A stretch of 6,818 nt of DNA from UBA668 sp049318165 (GTDB taxonomy: Bacteria; Actinomycetota; Acidimicrobiia; Acidimicrobiales; Ilumatobacteraceae): positions 1 to 6,818 of the forward strand of contig JBMOGW010000194.1 of the NCBI GenBank assembly GCA_049318165.1, written 5' to 3'. Positions 1 through 6,371 of this stretch are shown here, piece by piece (within the stretch, counting starts at the first letter, position 1; the number at the start of each line of letters is the position of its first letter). Both the position numbers and the translations under genes were made by a program. Below the pieces are notes generated by a model. That model ran no database searches. It had not been told where the DNA came from and saw nothing but the letters and a program-made list of their open reading frames with translations.

Positions 1-13
1 CAGGAGTCGACGA

Positions 14-682
14 GTGCTGGTGACCCCCACACCGCCCACGTCCGGCAGCGAGGCCCTCGCTGCACCACCCCGCATCGTGCCCTTCACCGCGCCGCCACTC
101 CAGGGGGCGCTCAGCTCGAGTTCGCGCCACGACGCGCTCCTCGAGGCGCACGAACGAGCGATCGCCGACGGTCGACAGGCGGGGATGGAGATCGCCCGCC
201 AGGAAGCGGCCGAGCTGCGCGCTCGGTTGAGCCGATCGATCGACACCGCCGATGCCGCGGCGAAGGCGTTGCGGGAGGCCGCACTACGGTTCGACGAACG
301 CGAGACGCTGGCGCTGCGGGACTTCGAGCGTGCCGCGTGCGAACTGGCGGTCGAGCTCGCTGAGGCCGTGCTCGGATGGGCGCTCGAGCAGCCCGGCGCC
401 GTCGTCGCTGCGCTGCACGATGCGCTCCGCTTCGTTCCGCGCCGGGACATCACGATCGTCAAGGTCCACCCCGACGACGTCGACGTCGTCCGCGCCGCCC
501 TCGACGACGTCGACCTGCCGGATGGCTCACGCGTGGTGTCCGACACCGGCATCGGCCGCGGCAGGTGCGTGCTCGACGTCGGCCCGGCCCGCATCGACCT
601 CCAGGTGGAGGGCGCAATGGAGCGTGTCCGCGCCGTCGTCGCCGGCCTGACCGGACCGAGCCTGACGGAGGACTGGTCGTGA
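14..682 (+). CDS. fliH: FliH, flagellar export ATPase regulator / peripheral stalk
   Basis: FliH dimers bind the N-terminus of the ATPase FliI, restrain its activity and tether it to the export gate and C ring; they correspond to the peripheral stalk (b/delta subunits) of F-type ATPases. The 222-residue product is close to the usual length (about 230). It has a Pro/Ala-rich N-terminus (residues 1-35), then the small-residue ladder typical of FliH, A49-G53-G57-A61-A65 at four-residue spacing, a charged Ala-rich helix (60-120), and a C-terminal domain with VKVHPDD (149-155), then SDTGIGRGRCVLD (176-188) and ARIDLQVEGAMERV (192-205), matching the FliH/SctL C-terminal pattern. The GTG at 14 is chosen because AGGAG lies at 2-6 with a 7-nt spacer; GTG at 20 is the alternative and would make a GTGA overlap with a possible upstream stop at 21-23. 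It overlaps flgB by 4 nt. Unusual: fliH normally sits between fliG and fliI. Confidence 0.87.
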   Translation: MLVTPTPPTSGSEALAAPPRIVPFTAPPLQGALSSSSRHDALLEAHERAIADGRQAGMEIARQEAAELRARLSRSIDTADAAAKALREAALRFDERETLALRDFERAACELAVELAEAVLGWALEQPGAVVAALHDALRFVPRRDITIVKVHPDDVDVVRAALDDVDLPDGSRVVSDTGIGRGRCVLDVGPARIDLQVEGAMERVRAVVAGLTGPSLTEDWS

Positions 683-1062
683 GCCTGCTGACCGGCGTGG
701 GCGCAGCCGACGGGCGGGGCATCAACGACGTCACCATGGACGCGTTGCGTGCCGCCGTCGATGGCCTCGCGGTGCGACAGGAGGCCATCACCTCCAACAT
801 CTCCAACGTCGAGACGCCGAGCTACCTCGCCCGCACCGTGTCGTTCGAGGACAGCCTCCGCTCTGCGATGGCGGCCGGCGATCCCTCCCGCGCCGGGATC
901 AGCGTCGGCAGGTCCCTCGCGGCGACGCGCCTGAACGGCAACAACGTCAACATCGACTTCGAACTCCTCGCCGCCTCCGAGAACGTGCTCGCGCAGCGGC
1001 TCGTCGTCCAAGCCCTCAACAGCAAGTACGCCGTGTTGCGCACGGCGATCACAGGAGCCTGA
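679..1062 (+). CDS. flgB: FlgB, flagellar proximal rod protein
   Basis: FlgB is a proximal rod subunit exported by the flagellar type III system and assembled near the MS ring. The 127-residue product has the N-terminal rod/hook signature ITSNISNVETPSYLAR (37-52), equivalent to the NIAN-x-x-TPGY motif, the segment LNGNNVNIDFE (85-95) matching the family's GN-x-V-x-x-D-x-E, and a C-terminal helix ending SKYAVLRTAITG (115-126). Together the terminal helices form the coiled coil of axial proteins. The GTG start at 679 overlaps the fliH stop (GTGA) and has a strong GGAGG at 667-671 with a 7-nt spacer. A later ATG at 736 would shorten the N-terminus well below that of Bacillus-type FlgB, so I prefer GTG. 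The stop is followed 2 nt later by flgC. Confidence 0.95.
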   Translation: MSLLTGVGAADGRGINDVTMDALRAAVDGLAVRQEAITSNISNVETPSYLARTVSFEDSLRSAMAAGDPSRAGISVGRSLAATRLNGNNVNIDFELLAASENVLAQRLVVQALNSKYAVLRTAITGA

Positions 1063-1064
1063 CC

Positions 1065-1478
1065 GTGTCGTCCTCGACCTTCTCCATCCTCGGCGTCGCC
1101 ACCAGCGGCATCGGGGTCTACAAGACCTGGCTCAACGCCGTGGCCGACAACGTCGCCAACATCGACAACGTCACCACGACCGACCAGCCGGCGTTCCGCG
1201 AACGCTTCGTGACCGCGCAGGAGGTGCCGGGCGGGCAGTACGGGCAGGGTGCCGGGGCCATGGTGGCCGGGGTGCAGTTCGGCGACCCGAACGGTCGGGT
1301 CACGTACGAGCCCAACCACCCGCTGGCCGATGCGAACGGCATGGTGCGCCGGCCCGCCGTCGACCTGTCCGACCAAATGGTGTTCATGCAGCTCGCGCAG
1401 CGGGGCTACCAGGCGAACGTCAACACCTTCGAACGGGCCCGCGAGGCATACGAGACGCTGCTCGGGATCGGGAAGTGA
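1065..1478 (+). CDS. flgC: FlgC, flagellar proximal rod protein
   Basis: FlgC is the second proximal rod protein, exported and polymerised with FlgB and FliE between MS ring and distal rod. The 137-residue product matches the family's usual length. Visible signatures are the N-terminal axial-protein motif with WLNAVADNVANIDNVTTTD (22-40), the central GVQFGDPNGRVTYEPNHPLA (69-88), which corresponds to the conserved YEP-x-HPLAD segment, and the C-terminal MVFMQLAQRGYQANVNTFE (105-123), the family's M-x-x-x-x-x-x-R-x-YQANV motif. The start is GTG with AGGAG at 1053-1057 and a 7-nt spacer, with the SD lying inside the end of flgB, which implies translational coupling. There is no cysteine and no signal peptide, as expected for a substrate of flagellar export. 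Confidence 0.97.
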   Translation: MSSSTFSILGVATSGIGVYKTWLNAVADNVANIDNVTTTDQPAFRERFVTAQEVPGGQYGQGAGAMVAGVQFGDPNGRVTYEPNHPLADANGMVRRPAVDLSDQMVFMQLAQRGYQANVNTFERAREAYETLLGIGK

Positions 1479-1480
1479 CG

Positions 1481-1795
1481 ATGGCGCTCTCGATCCCTCC
1501 CATCAGCGCCACCCGAGCGCTCGCCCCCATGACCCGCACCGACACGGTCGGTGCGCCCGCTGCGTCCGGCTCGGGCAACGGGATCGTCGGGCAGTTCGGC
1601 AACATGCTCGACCAGCTCGCGGCCAGCCAGAACAAGGCCGACTCGCTGGCGGTCCAGGCCGCCACCGGCGACCTCAGCTCCATCCAGGCGTTGACGATGG
1701 CGTCGACCGAGGCCCAGCTGATGACGCAGCTGACGGTGACCATCCGCAACCGGGCGCTCGAGGCGTTCCGCGACATCATGGGCATGCAGGTCTGA
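1481..1795 (+). CDS. fliE: FliE, hook-basal body complex protein (MS ring-rod junction)
   Basis: FliE sits at the MS ring-rod junction and is needed to open export of rod proteins. The product is 104 residues from the ATG, the usual size. The conserved part is the C-terminal half: QNKADSLAVQAATGDLSS (50-67), then a helix with QALTMASTEAQL (69-80) and the closing segment TVTIRNRALEAFRDIMGMQV (85-104), matching the family's V-x-x-RN-x-x-x-x-AY-x-EIM-x-MQV ending. The N-terminus (1-30) is a poorly conserved Ala/Pro/Thr stretch. Start choice is uncertain: ATG 1481 has GGAAG at 1471-1475 with a 5-nt spacer; an in-frame GTG at 1475 would overlap the flgC stop as GTGA and add two residues. The fliF ATG follows the stop after one base. 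Confidence 0.95.
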   Translation: MALSIPPISATRALAPMTRTDTVGAPAASGSGNGIVGQFGNMLDQLAASQNKADSLAVQAATGDLSSIQALTMASTEAQLMTQLTVTIRNRALEAFRDIMGMQV

Positions 1796-1796
1796 C

Positions 1797-3464
1797 ATGG
1801 CAGGACGATCCGCAGGACTGACGGGCGTGCGCGAGGTCGCAGGCCGACTCACGCCGATGCAGAAGATCGGCATCGGCGCGGCCGTGGTCGCAGTCGTCGC
1901 CGTGGGCGTCGTGCTGCGCGGCAGCGCCGCGAAGCCGATGATGACACCTCTCTTCACCGATCTCGAGGCCGCCGATGCGTCCGCCGTCGTCGATCAGCTC
2001 ACGTCCGAAGGCATCGCGTACCAGCTGACCGACAGCGGCCACACCGTCCTCGTTCCGAACGACAAGGTGTACGACATCCGCATCTCGCTGGCTGCCCAGG
2101 GCCTGCCCGAGCAGAACGACGGTTATGCGCTGCTCGACCAGCAGGGCATCACCACGTCGGAGTTCAAGCAGCGCGTCGACTACCAGCGTGCCCTGGAGGG
2201 CGAGCTGGCGAAGACGCTGAAGTCGATCGACGGCGTCACCAAGGCGACCGTGCGGCTCGCGCTCCCCGACGAGCCGCTGTTCACCGACAAGCCGGCACGC
2301 CCGACGGCTTCGGTGATGCTGGCGACGCGCGGCGACGACGTGCTCACCGACGAGACCGTGCAGGCGGTCGTCCACCTCGTCGCCGCGTCGGTGAAGGATC
2401 TCAAGCCGGCTGACGTCACCGTCGTCGATGCGGCCGGCACCCTGCTGTCGAGTCCGGAGGGTGGAGCCAGCGGCGGCAGCGCCGCAACCGCCCGCGCCAA
2501 GGCCGAGCAATCGTACGAGCAGGGCGTGCAGCGCGACATCGTCGCCCTCATCGCCCCGGTCGCCGGACCCGACAGCATGTCGGTGAGCGTGAAGGCCGCG
2601 CTCGACCTCGCCCAGCGGACCACGACCTCGGAGACGTTCGGCCCGTTCGACGAGCAGACGGGCGAGAAGGGACCGGGCGTCATCCAGTCGTCCTCGGAGG
2701 CGACGGAGACCTTCGAGGGCACCGGTGCCGCCGCCAGTACCGGCGTGCTCGGACCCGATGGCGCGACGATTGCGCAGCCGGGGTCGGCCGCCGACAAGTA
2801 CGACAAGTCGCAGACCACCCAGACCTTCGGGAACGACCGCAAGGTGGAGCAGGTCGCCGAGACGCCCGGCACCCTCACCGGGCTGCACGTCGCAGTGGTC
2901 CTCGATGCCGCCGCCGTCGACGCCGACCAGGCGACGGCCATCGAGTCGACGGTGAAGGCGGCGATCGGGTTCGACGAGACGCGCGGCGACACGTTGCAGG
3001 TGACGCGTCTGGCGTTCGCACCGAAGGCGGAGTTGCCGGCCGGCGACACCACGGCCACCGACACCGGCCCGTTCCAGGGCGACAACCTCTCGGACACGGT
3101 GCGCACCGGTGCGCTCGCACTGGCCGTGCTGCTGGCGATCGGCCTCGGGGCCCTCAGCGCTCGCCGGGCGCGACGGATCATCACCGAGCCGCTCGAACTC
3201 GAGGCGGGCGCCGCCCATCACAACCTCGAACTGCAGGCCGCCGCAACCGCGCCGGTGACCGCGACGTACGGCGACGCTGCCGGCGTCACGTACGGGGTCG
3301 GCGCCGGTGCGACCGCCACACTGCCGAGCGCCCCTGCCACGCTCGCGCTGGACCCGGCCGCCCGCGAGCTGAAGGAACTGATGACCGTCGCCGAGCAGAA
3401 CCCGGCGGAGGTCGCCAACGTGCTGCGCACCTGGCTCGTCGAGGACCGCGAGGCCCGCCGATGA
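1797..3464 (+). CDS. fliF: FliF, flagellar MS-ring protein
   Basis: FliF oligomerises in the cytoplasmic membrane into the MS ring, the base on which rod, export gate and C ring assemble. The 555 residues equal the normal length. The order is: a short cytoplasmic head; first membrane helix about 24-40 (Ile/Ala/Val-rich); ring-building motifs including a PLF-x-DL segment (51-56), LPEQNDGYALLDQQGITTSEF (103-123) and YQRALEGELAKTL (129-141); SIDGVTKATVRLALP (143-157) in the secretin-like ring domain; a beta-collar region about 270-360; second membrane helix about 436-454; a basic stop-transfer cluster RRARR (456-460); and a C-terminal FliG-binding tail with LMTVAEQNPAEVANVLRTWL (528-547). The cytoplasmic linker 470-520 is a low-complexity Ala/Thr/Gly stretch. 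A weak SD (AGG, 1788-1790) precedes the ATG. The stop overlaps the fliG start as ATGA, which fits stoichiometric production of these two interacting proteins. Confidence 0.97.
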   Translation: MAGRSAGLTGVREVAGRLTPMQKIGIGAAVVAVVAVGVVLRGSAAKPMMTPLFTDLEAADASAVVDQLTSEGIAYQLTDSGHTVLVPNDKVYDIRISLAAQGLPEQNDGYALLDQQGITTSEFKQRVDYQRALEGELAKTLKSIDGVTKATVRLALPDEPLFTDKPARPTASVMLATRGDDVLTDETVQAVVHLVAASVKDLKPADVTVVDAAGTLLSSPEGGASGGSAATARAKAEQSYEQGVQRDIVALIAPVAGPDSMSVSVKAALDLAQRTTTSETFGPFDEQTGEKGPGVIQSSSEATETFEGTGAAASTGVLGPDGATIAQPGSAADKYDKSQTTQTFGNDRKVEQVAETPGTLTGLHVAVVLDAAAVDADQATAIESTVKAAIGFDETRGDTLQVTRLAFAPKAELPAGDTTATDTGPFQGDNLSDTVRTGALALAVLLAIGLGALSARRARRIITEPLELEAGAAHHNLELQAAATAPVTATYGDAAGVTYGVGAGATATLPSAPATLALDPAARELKELMTVAEQNPAEVANVLRTWLVEDREARR

Positions 3465-4480
3465 TCGACTCGCCCGCGCGACTCAGCGGCGCGCGCAAGG
3501 CCGCGGTGATGGTGATGCAACTGGGCCACGACGCGGCGTCGAAGATCTTCACGCTGCTCGGCGAGTCCGAGGTCACCCAGATCACCGCCGAGATCGTGCG
3601 CGCCGGCAACGTTCGCCAGGAGGAGACGAAGGCGATCTTCGACGAGTTCCGCACGCTCGCATCGGCCAACGTCCAGCTCGCGAGCGGCGGCATCGAAACC
3701 GCCCGCCAACTGCTCGAGTCCGCGGTGGGCGCCGAACGCGCCGCGGAGATCATGGAGAGCCTGCGCAGCGCCATGGTGAAGGTGCCGTTCGAGTTCCTCC
3801 GCCACGCCGACCCGCGCCAGGTGCTCAACTTCCTCTCGTCCGAGCACCCACAGACCATTGCGCTCGTGCTCGCCCACATGGACCCCGAGCAGTCGTCGAT
3901 GGTGCTCGGCGGCCTGCCGGAAGACCTCCAGCGCGACGTGTCGATCCGCATCGCGACGCTGGAACAAGCGGCGCCGGAGGTACTCGCTCAGGTGGAGTCG
4001 CTGCTCGAGCGGCGCATCTCGTCGGTCGTGAAGAACAACAGCAGCAGCGACGGCGACGCCGACGGCGTGCAGACGCTGATCGACATCCTCAACCGCTCCG
4101 ACCGCACGACCGAGCGGTCCATCTTCGAAGGCCTCGAGGAGTTCGACAGCGACCTCGCGGACTCGGTCCGATCGCGGATGTTCGTGTTCGAGGACATCGT
4201 CAGCCTCGACGACCGGGCGATCCAGCTCATCCTGCGTCAGGTCGACGCCAAGGAACTGGCGATGGCGCTGAAGGGCGTTCGCCCCGAGGTGAAGTCGAAG
4301 ATCACCAAGAACATGTCCGAGCGCGCCGGCCAGAACCTCGAGGAAGAGATCGTCATGCTCGGTGCGGTGCGAATGACGGCCGTCGAGGAAGCCCAGGGGT
4401 CCATCGTGCGCGTCATCCGCGCACTGGAGGAGAGCGGCCAGATCGTCGTCTCGCGAGGGAACGACGAGTTCGTCTCCTGA
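3461..4480 (+). CDS. fliG: FliG, flagellar motor switch / rotor protein
   Basis: FliG forms the upper C ring, linking FliF to FliM and receiving torque from the stator. The 339 residues match the family. The N-domain (about 5-105) contains ARKAAVMVMQLG (11-22); the middle domain carries the EHPQT motif at 128-132, which binds FliM, followed by LAHMDPEQSSMVLGGLP (137-153). A polar, acidic linker (190-202) precedes the C-domain with the MFVF hinge at 240-243 and VSLDDRAIQLILRQVD (247-262). By alignment from memory with E. coli FliG, the charged torque residues K264, R281, D288, D289 and R297 correspond here to K271, R288, E295, E296 and R304, so all charges are kept. The start ATG overlaps the fliF stop and has GAGG at 3450-3453 with a 7-nt spacer. 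It is the last gene before the only real gap in the operon. Confidence 0.98.
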   Translation: MIDSPARLSGARKAAVMVMQLGHDAASKIFTLLGESEVTQITAEIVRAGNVRQEETKAIFDEFRTLASANVQLASGGIETARQLLESAVGAERAAEIMESLRSAMVKVPFEFLRHADPRQVLNFLSSEHPQTIALVLAHMDPEQSSMVLGGLPEDLQRDVSIRIATLEQAAPEVLAQVESLLERRISSVVKNNSSSDGDADGVQTLIDILNRSDRTTERSIFEGLEEFDSDLADSVRSRMFVFEDIVSLDDRAIQLILRQVDAKELAMALKGVRPEVKSKITKNMSERAGQNLEEEIVMLGAVRMTAVEEAQGSIVRVIRALEESGQIVVSRGNDEFVS

Positions 4481-4581
4481 GGATGCGTGCGCAATCGGTT
4501 CCTCCCGGGACCGTGAAGACCGAACCACGGAGCGGTTCGGCGAAGGGAGCCACGGAGCGGGCACCGAACACCGAGGAAGCG
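4481..4581 (+). promoter_or_regulatory. fliG-fliI intergenic spacer with two tandem hairpins
   Basis: This 101-nt stretch is the only gap longer than 5 nt in the operon. It contains two adjacent perfect or near-perfect stem-loops: 4496-4513 (7-bp stem CGGTTCC/GGGACCG with one G-U, TCCC loop) and 4520-4540 (7-bp stem CCGAACC/GGTTCGG, 7-nt loop). Other copies of the arms permit alternative pairings: GGTTC at 4497-4501 can pair with GAACC at 4522-4526, and GTTCGG at 4535-4540 can pair with CCGAAC at 4564-4569, just before the fliI ribosome site at 4573-4576. An 11-bp direct repeat, CCACGGAGCGG, occurs at 4525-4535 and 4550-4560. No T-run follows either hairpin, so it does not look like an intrinsic terminator. 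A role in RNA processing or in setting FliI translation is inference; short stems also arise by chance in GC-rich DNA. Confidence 0.45.
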
Positions 4582-5943
4582 ATGCCGCTCACTGGTTTGA
4601 ACGAACAACTCGATCGCGGCGCATCGTGGCCGCAGACCGTGACACGGATGCGTGCCGCCGCCGCTCCCCGCGTCACCGGCTCGGTGGTGCGGGTGGTGGG
4701 GTTGCGCTTCGACGTGGCCGGTCTCGACCTCGCACTGGGCTCGTCGGTCGCGATCGTCGATGGCACCACCGAGGTGGCCGGCGAGGTCGTCGGCCTCACC
4801 GACCAGTCGGTGAGCTGCATGCCGTACGGCGACCTGGCCGGTGTGCGCATCGGCGCTCGCGTCCGCTCGGACGAGCGACGGCCGTGCGTGCCGGTCGGGC
4901 AGTGCCTGCTCGGCAGGGTGCTCGACGCGATGGGCGCTCCGTTGGACGATCTCGGCCCGTTGGTCGACGCCGACGGCCGGGCCGCCGAACTGGTCGACAT
5001 CCATCACCCTGCGCCCCACCCGCTGCACCGCGCCCGCATCGACCGGCCACTGTCGCTCGGCATCCGGGCGTGGGACACCCTCATCCCCGCCGGGCGAGGA
5101 CAGCGCGTCGGCGTGTTCGCCGGGTCCGGCGTGGGCAAGTCGACCCTGATGGGCATGATCGCCCGCAACTCGGAGGCCGACGTCAACGTGGTCGCGTTGA
5201 TCGGTGAACGCGGCCGCGAGGTCCGCGAGTTCCTCGAGGCGGACCTCGGCCCGGAAGGCCTCGCCCGTTCGGTGATCATCATCGCGACGTCGGACCAGCC
5301 GGCGCTGGTGCGTCTGCGCGCAGCGTTCGCGGCGACCCGAGTGGCGGAATGGTTCCGCGATCAGGGCGCCAACGTGATGCTGATGATGGATTCGCTCACC
5401 CGCTTCTGCATGGCGCAGCGCGAGATCGGCCTCTCGGCCGGCGAGCCGCCCACCAGCCGCGGCTACCCCCCGAGCGTGTTCTCGCTGCTGCCGAAGTTGC
5501 TCGAGCGCGCCGGGCCTTCGCCCGTCGGCTCGATCACCGGGATCTACACCGTGCTGGTCGACGGCGACGACCACAACGAACCGGTGGCCGATGCCGCCCG
5601 ATCGATCCTCGACGGCCACGTGGTGCTGAGCCGGAAGCTGGCCCACGCCAACCACTACCCCGCCATCGACGTGCTCGCCTCCGTGTCCCGTGTGACCGGA
5701 GCGGTCACCACTCGCGAGCAGCGCGCCGTGGCCGACCAGGTCCGCCGGCTGCTGGCGGCCCACGCCGAGGCGCGCGACCTCATCGAGATCGGTGCGTACG
5801 TGCCCGGCACCAACCCGACCGTCGATCGTGCGGTGGCATTGCGCGACCCGATCGACGGCTTCCTCCGCCAGCGCGTGGAGGAAGAGGTGGACGCGCTGAC
5901 GGCGCACCGGCTGCTCGCCGGCATCGTGGGAGCGCCTGCGTGA
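4582..5943 (+). CDS. fliI: FliI, flagellum-specific export ATPase
   Basis: FliI is the cytoplasmic hexameric ATPase of the flagellar type III export apparatus, related to F1 beta, and helps unfold and deliver substrates with FliH and FliJ. Counting from ATG 4582 it has 453 residues. It shows the N-terminal beta-barrel (about 30-100), GQCLLGRVLDAMGAPLD (106-122), the P-loop AGSGVGKST at 180-188 (K186), GERGREV at 208-214 with the catalytic glutamate E209, the Walker B strand VMLMMDSLTRF (265-275, D270) and GEPPTSRGYPPSVF (287-300). The K-E (23) and K-D (84) spacings equal those of E. coli FliI. An in-frame ATG at 4483 would add 33 low-complexity residues, but it has no properly spaced SD. ATG 4582 has GAGG at 4573-4576 and puts the N-terminus at the length seen in E. 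coli. Its stop overlaps fliJ as GTGA. Confidence 0.96.
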   Translation: MPLTGLNEQLDRGASWPQTVTRMRAAAAPRVTGSVVRVVGLRFDVAGLDLALGSSVAIVDGTTEVAGEVVGLTDQSVSCMPYGDLAGVRIGARVRSDERRPCVPVGQCLLGRVLDAMGAPLDDLGPLVDADGRAAELVDIHHPAPHPLHRARIDRPLSLGIRAWDTLIPAGRGQRVGVFAGSGVGKSTLMGMIARNSEADVNVVALIGERGREVREFLEADLGPEGLARSVIIIATSDQPALVRLRAAFAATRVAEWFRDQGANVMLMMDSLTRFCMAQREIGLSAGEPPTSRGYPPSVFSLLPKLLERAGPSPVGSITGIYTVLVDGDDHNEPVADAARSILDGHVVLSRKLAHANHYPAIDVLASVSRVTGAVTTREQRAVADQVRRLLAAHAEARDLIEIGAYVPGTNPTVDRAVALRDPIDGFLRQRVEEEVDALTAHRLLAGIVGAPA

Positions 5944-6371
5944 GCGAGCGCCGCGTGGAATCGTTGCTGCGCATCCGCAGCCTGCAGGAGCGCGTGGCGC
6001 GAGGCGCCGTGGCACGCGCCCGCTACCGGGCCTCCGCCGCGTCGGCCGCGGAGCAGCAGATCTGGGCGTCGTTGCAGGACGCGTCGACCGATGTCGCCGG
6101 CACCCAGGAGGGAGCGATGTTCCTCGCCGCCCAGCACAACATCCAGGCGGGGCTGTCGCTCGCCCGACTGCGCCGCAGTCACGCCGAACGCCGCGCCGAC
6201 GAGCTGCGCAGCGAGATGCACGCGTGGGAAGCGACGGCGCAGCGGCTCGAGGCGACCGAGCGTCTGTCGGCACGCGAAGCCGAGGCGACGGCGGCGATGG
6301 ACCTTCGTCGAGCGAACCACGAGATGGACGAGGTGGCCGGTGTGCGGCACACGCGGGAGGCCCAGTCGTGA
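5940..6371 (+). CDS. fliJ: FliJ, flagellar export chaperone / central stalk
   Basis: FliJ is a small coiled-coil protein that inserts into the FliI hexamer like the gamma subunit of F1 ATPase, contacts FlhA and escorts export chaperones. The 143-residue product is the normal size (about 147 in E. coli) and is almost wholly helical and charged: an N-terminal helix with RVESLLRIRSLQE (5-17), a middle helix, and a C-terminal helix with DELRSEMHAWEATAQRLEAT (88-107), then RRANHEMDEVAGVR (123-136), matching the family's ending with MDE-x-A. The start is GTG, overlapping the fliI stop, with GGGAG at 5928-5932 and a 7-nt spacer; the frame is open far upstream (from 5349) but that part lies out of frame inside fliI. 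Identification rests on size, coiled-coil character, the MDE motif and position, because FliJ sequences are weakly conserved. Confidence 0.9.
   Translation: MSERRVESLLRIRSLQERVARGAVARARYRASAASAAEQQIWASLQDASTDVAGTQEGAMFLAAQHNIQAGLSLARLRRSHAERRADELRSEMHAWEATAQRLEATERLSAREAEATAAMDLRRANHEMDEVAGVRHTREAQS

Noticed and set aside
1..23. Tail of an upstream gene ending at TGA 21-23
   Set aside because: That frame is open from the window edge to TGA 21-23 and would overlap fliH, which suits the operon's style, but seven codons are too few to support a gene.
376..1062. A 228-codon plus-strand frame as a longer FlgB
   Set aside because: The N-terminal part is an Arg-rich shadow of fliH. FlgB homology begins near the GTG at 679, which has a strong ribosome site.
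1475..1480. GTG at 1475 as the fliE start
   Set aside because: It would give a GTGA overlap like its neighbours and cannot be excluded, but ATG 1481 has the better placed GGAAG; the difference is two residues.
4496..4540. Intrinsic transcription terminator between fliG and fliI
   Set aside because: The hairpins have no following T-run and fliI-fliJ-fliK continue the same operon, so termination is not supported.
1776..4564. Two long minus-strand open frames (1776-3221 and 3218-4564)
   Set aside because: Both are antisense shadows of fliF and fliG, rich in Arg, Gly and Leu as expected from reverse reading of GC-rich coding DNA, with no recognisable domain.
5349..6371. A 340-codon plus-strand frame as a single gene
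   Set aside because: Only the part from GTG 5940 is real (FliJ). The upstream portion overlaps the conserved FliI core in another frame and is Arg/Pro/Ala-rich shadow.
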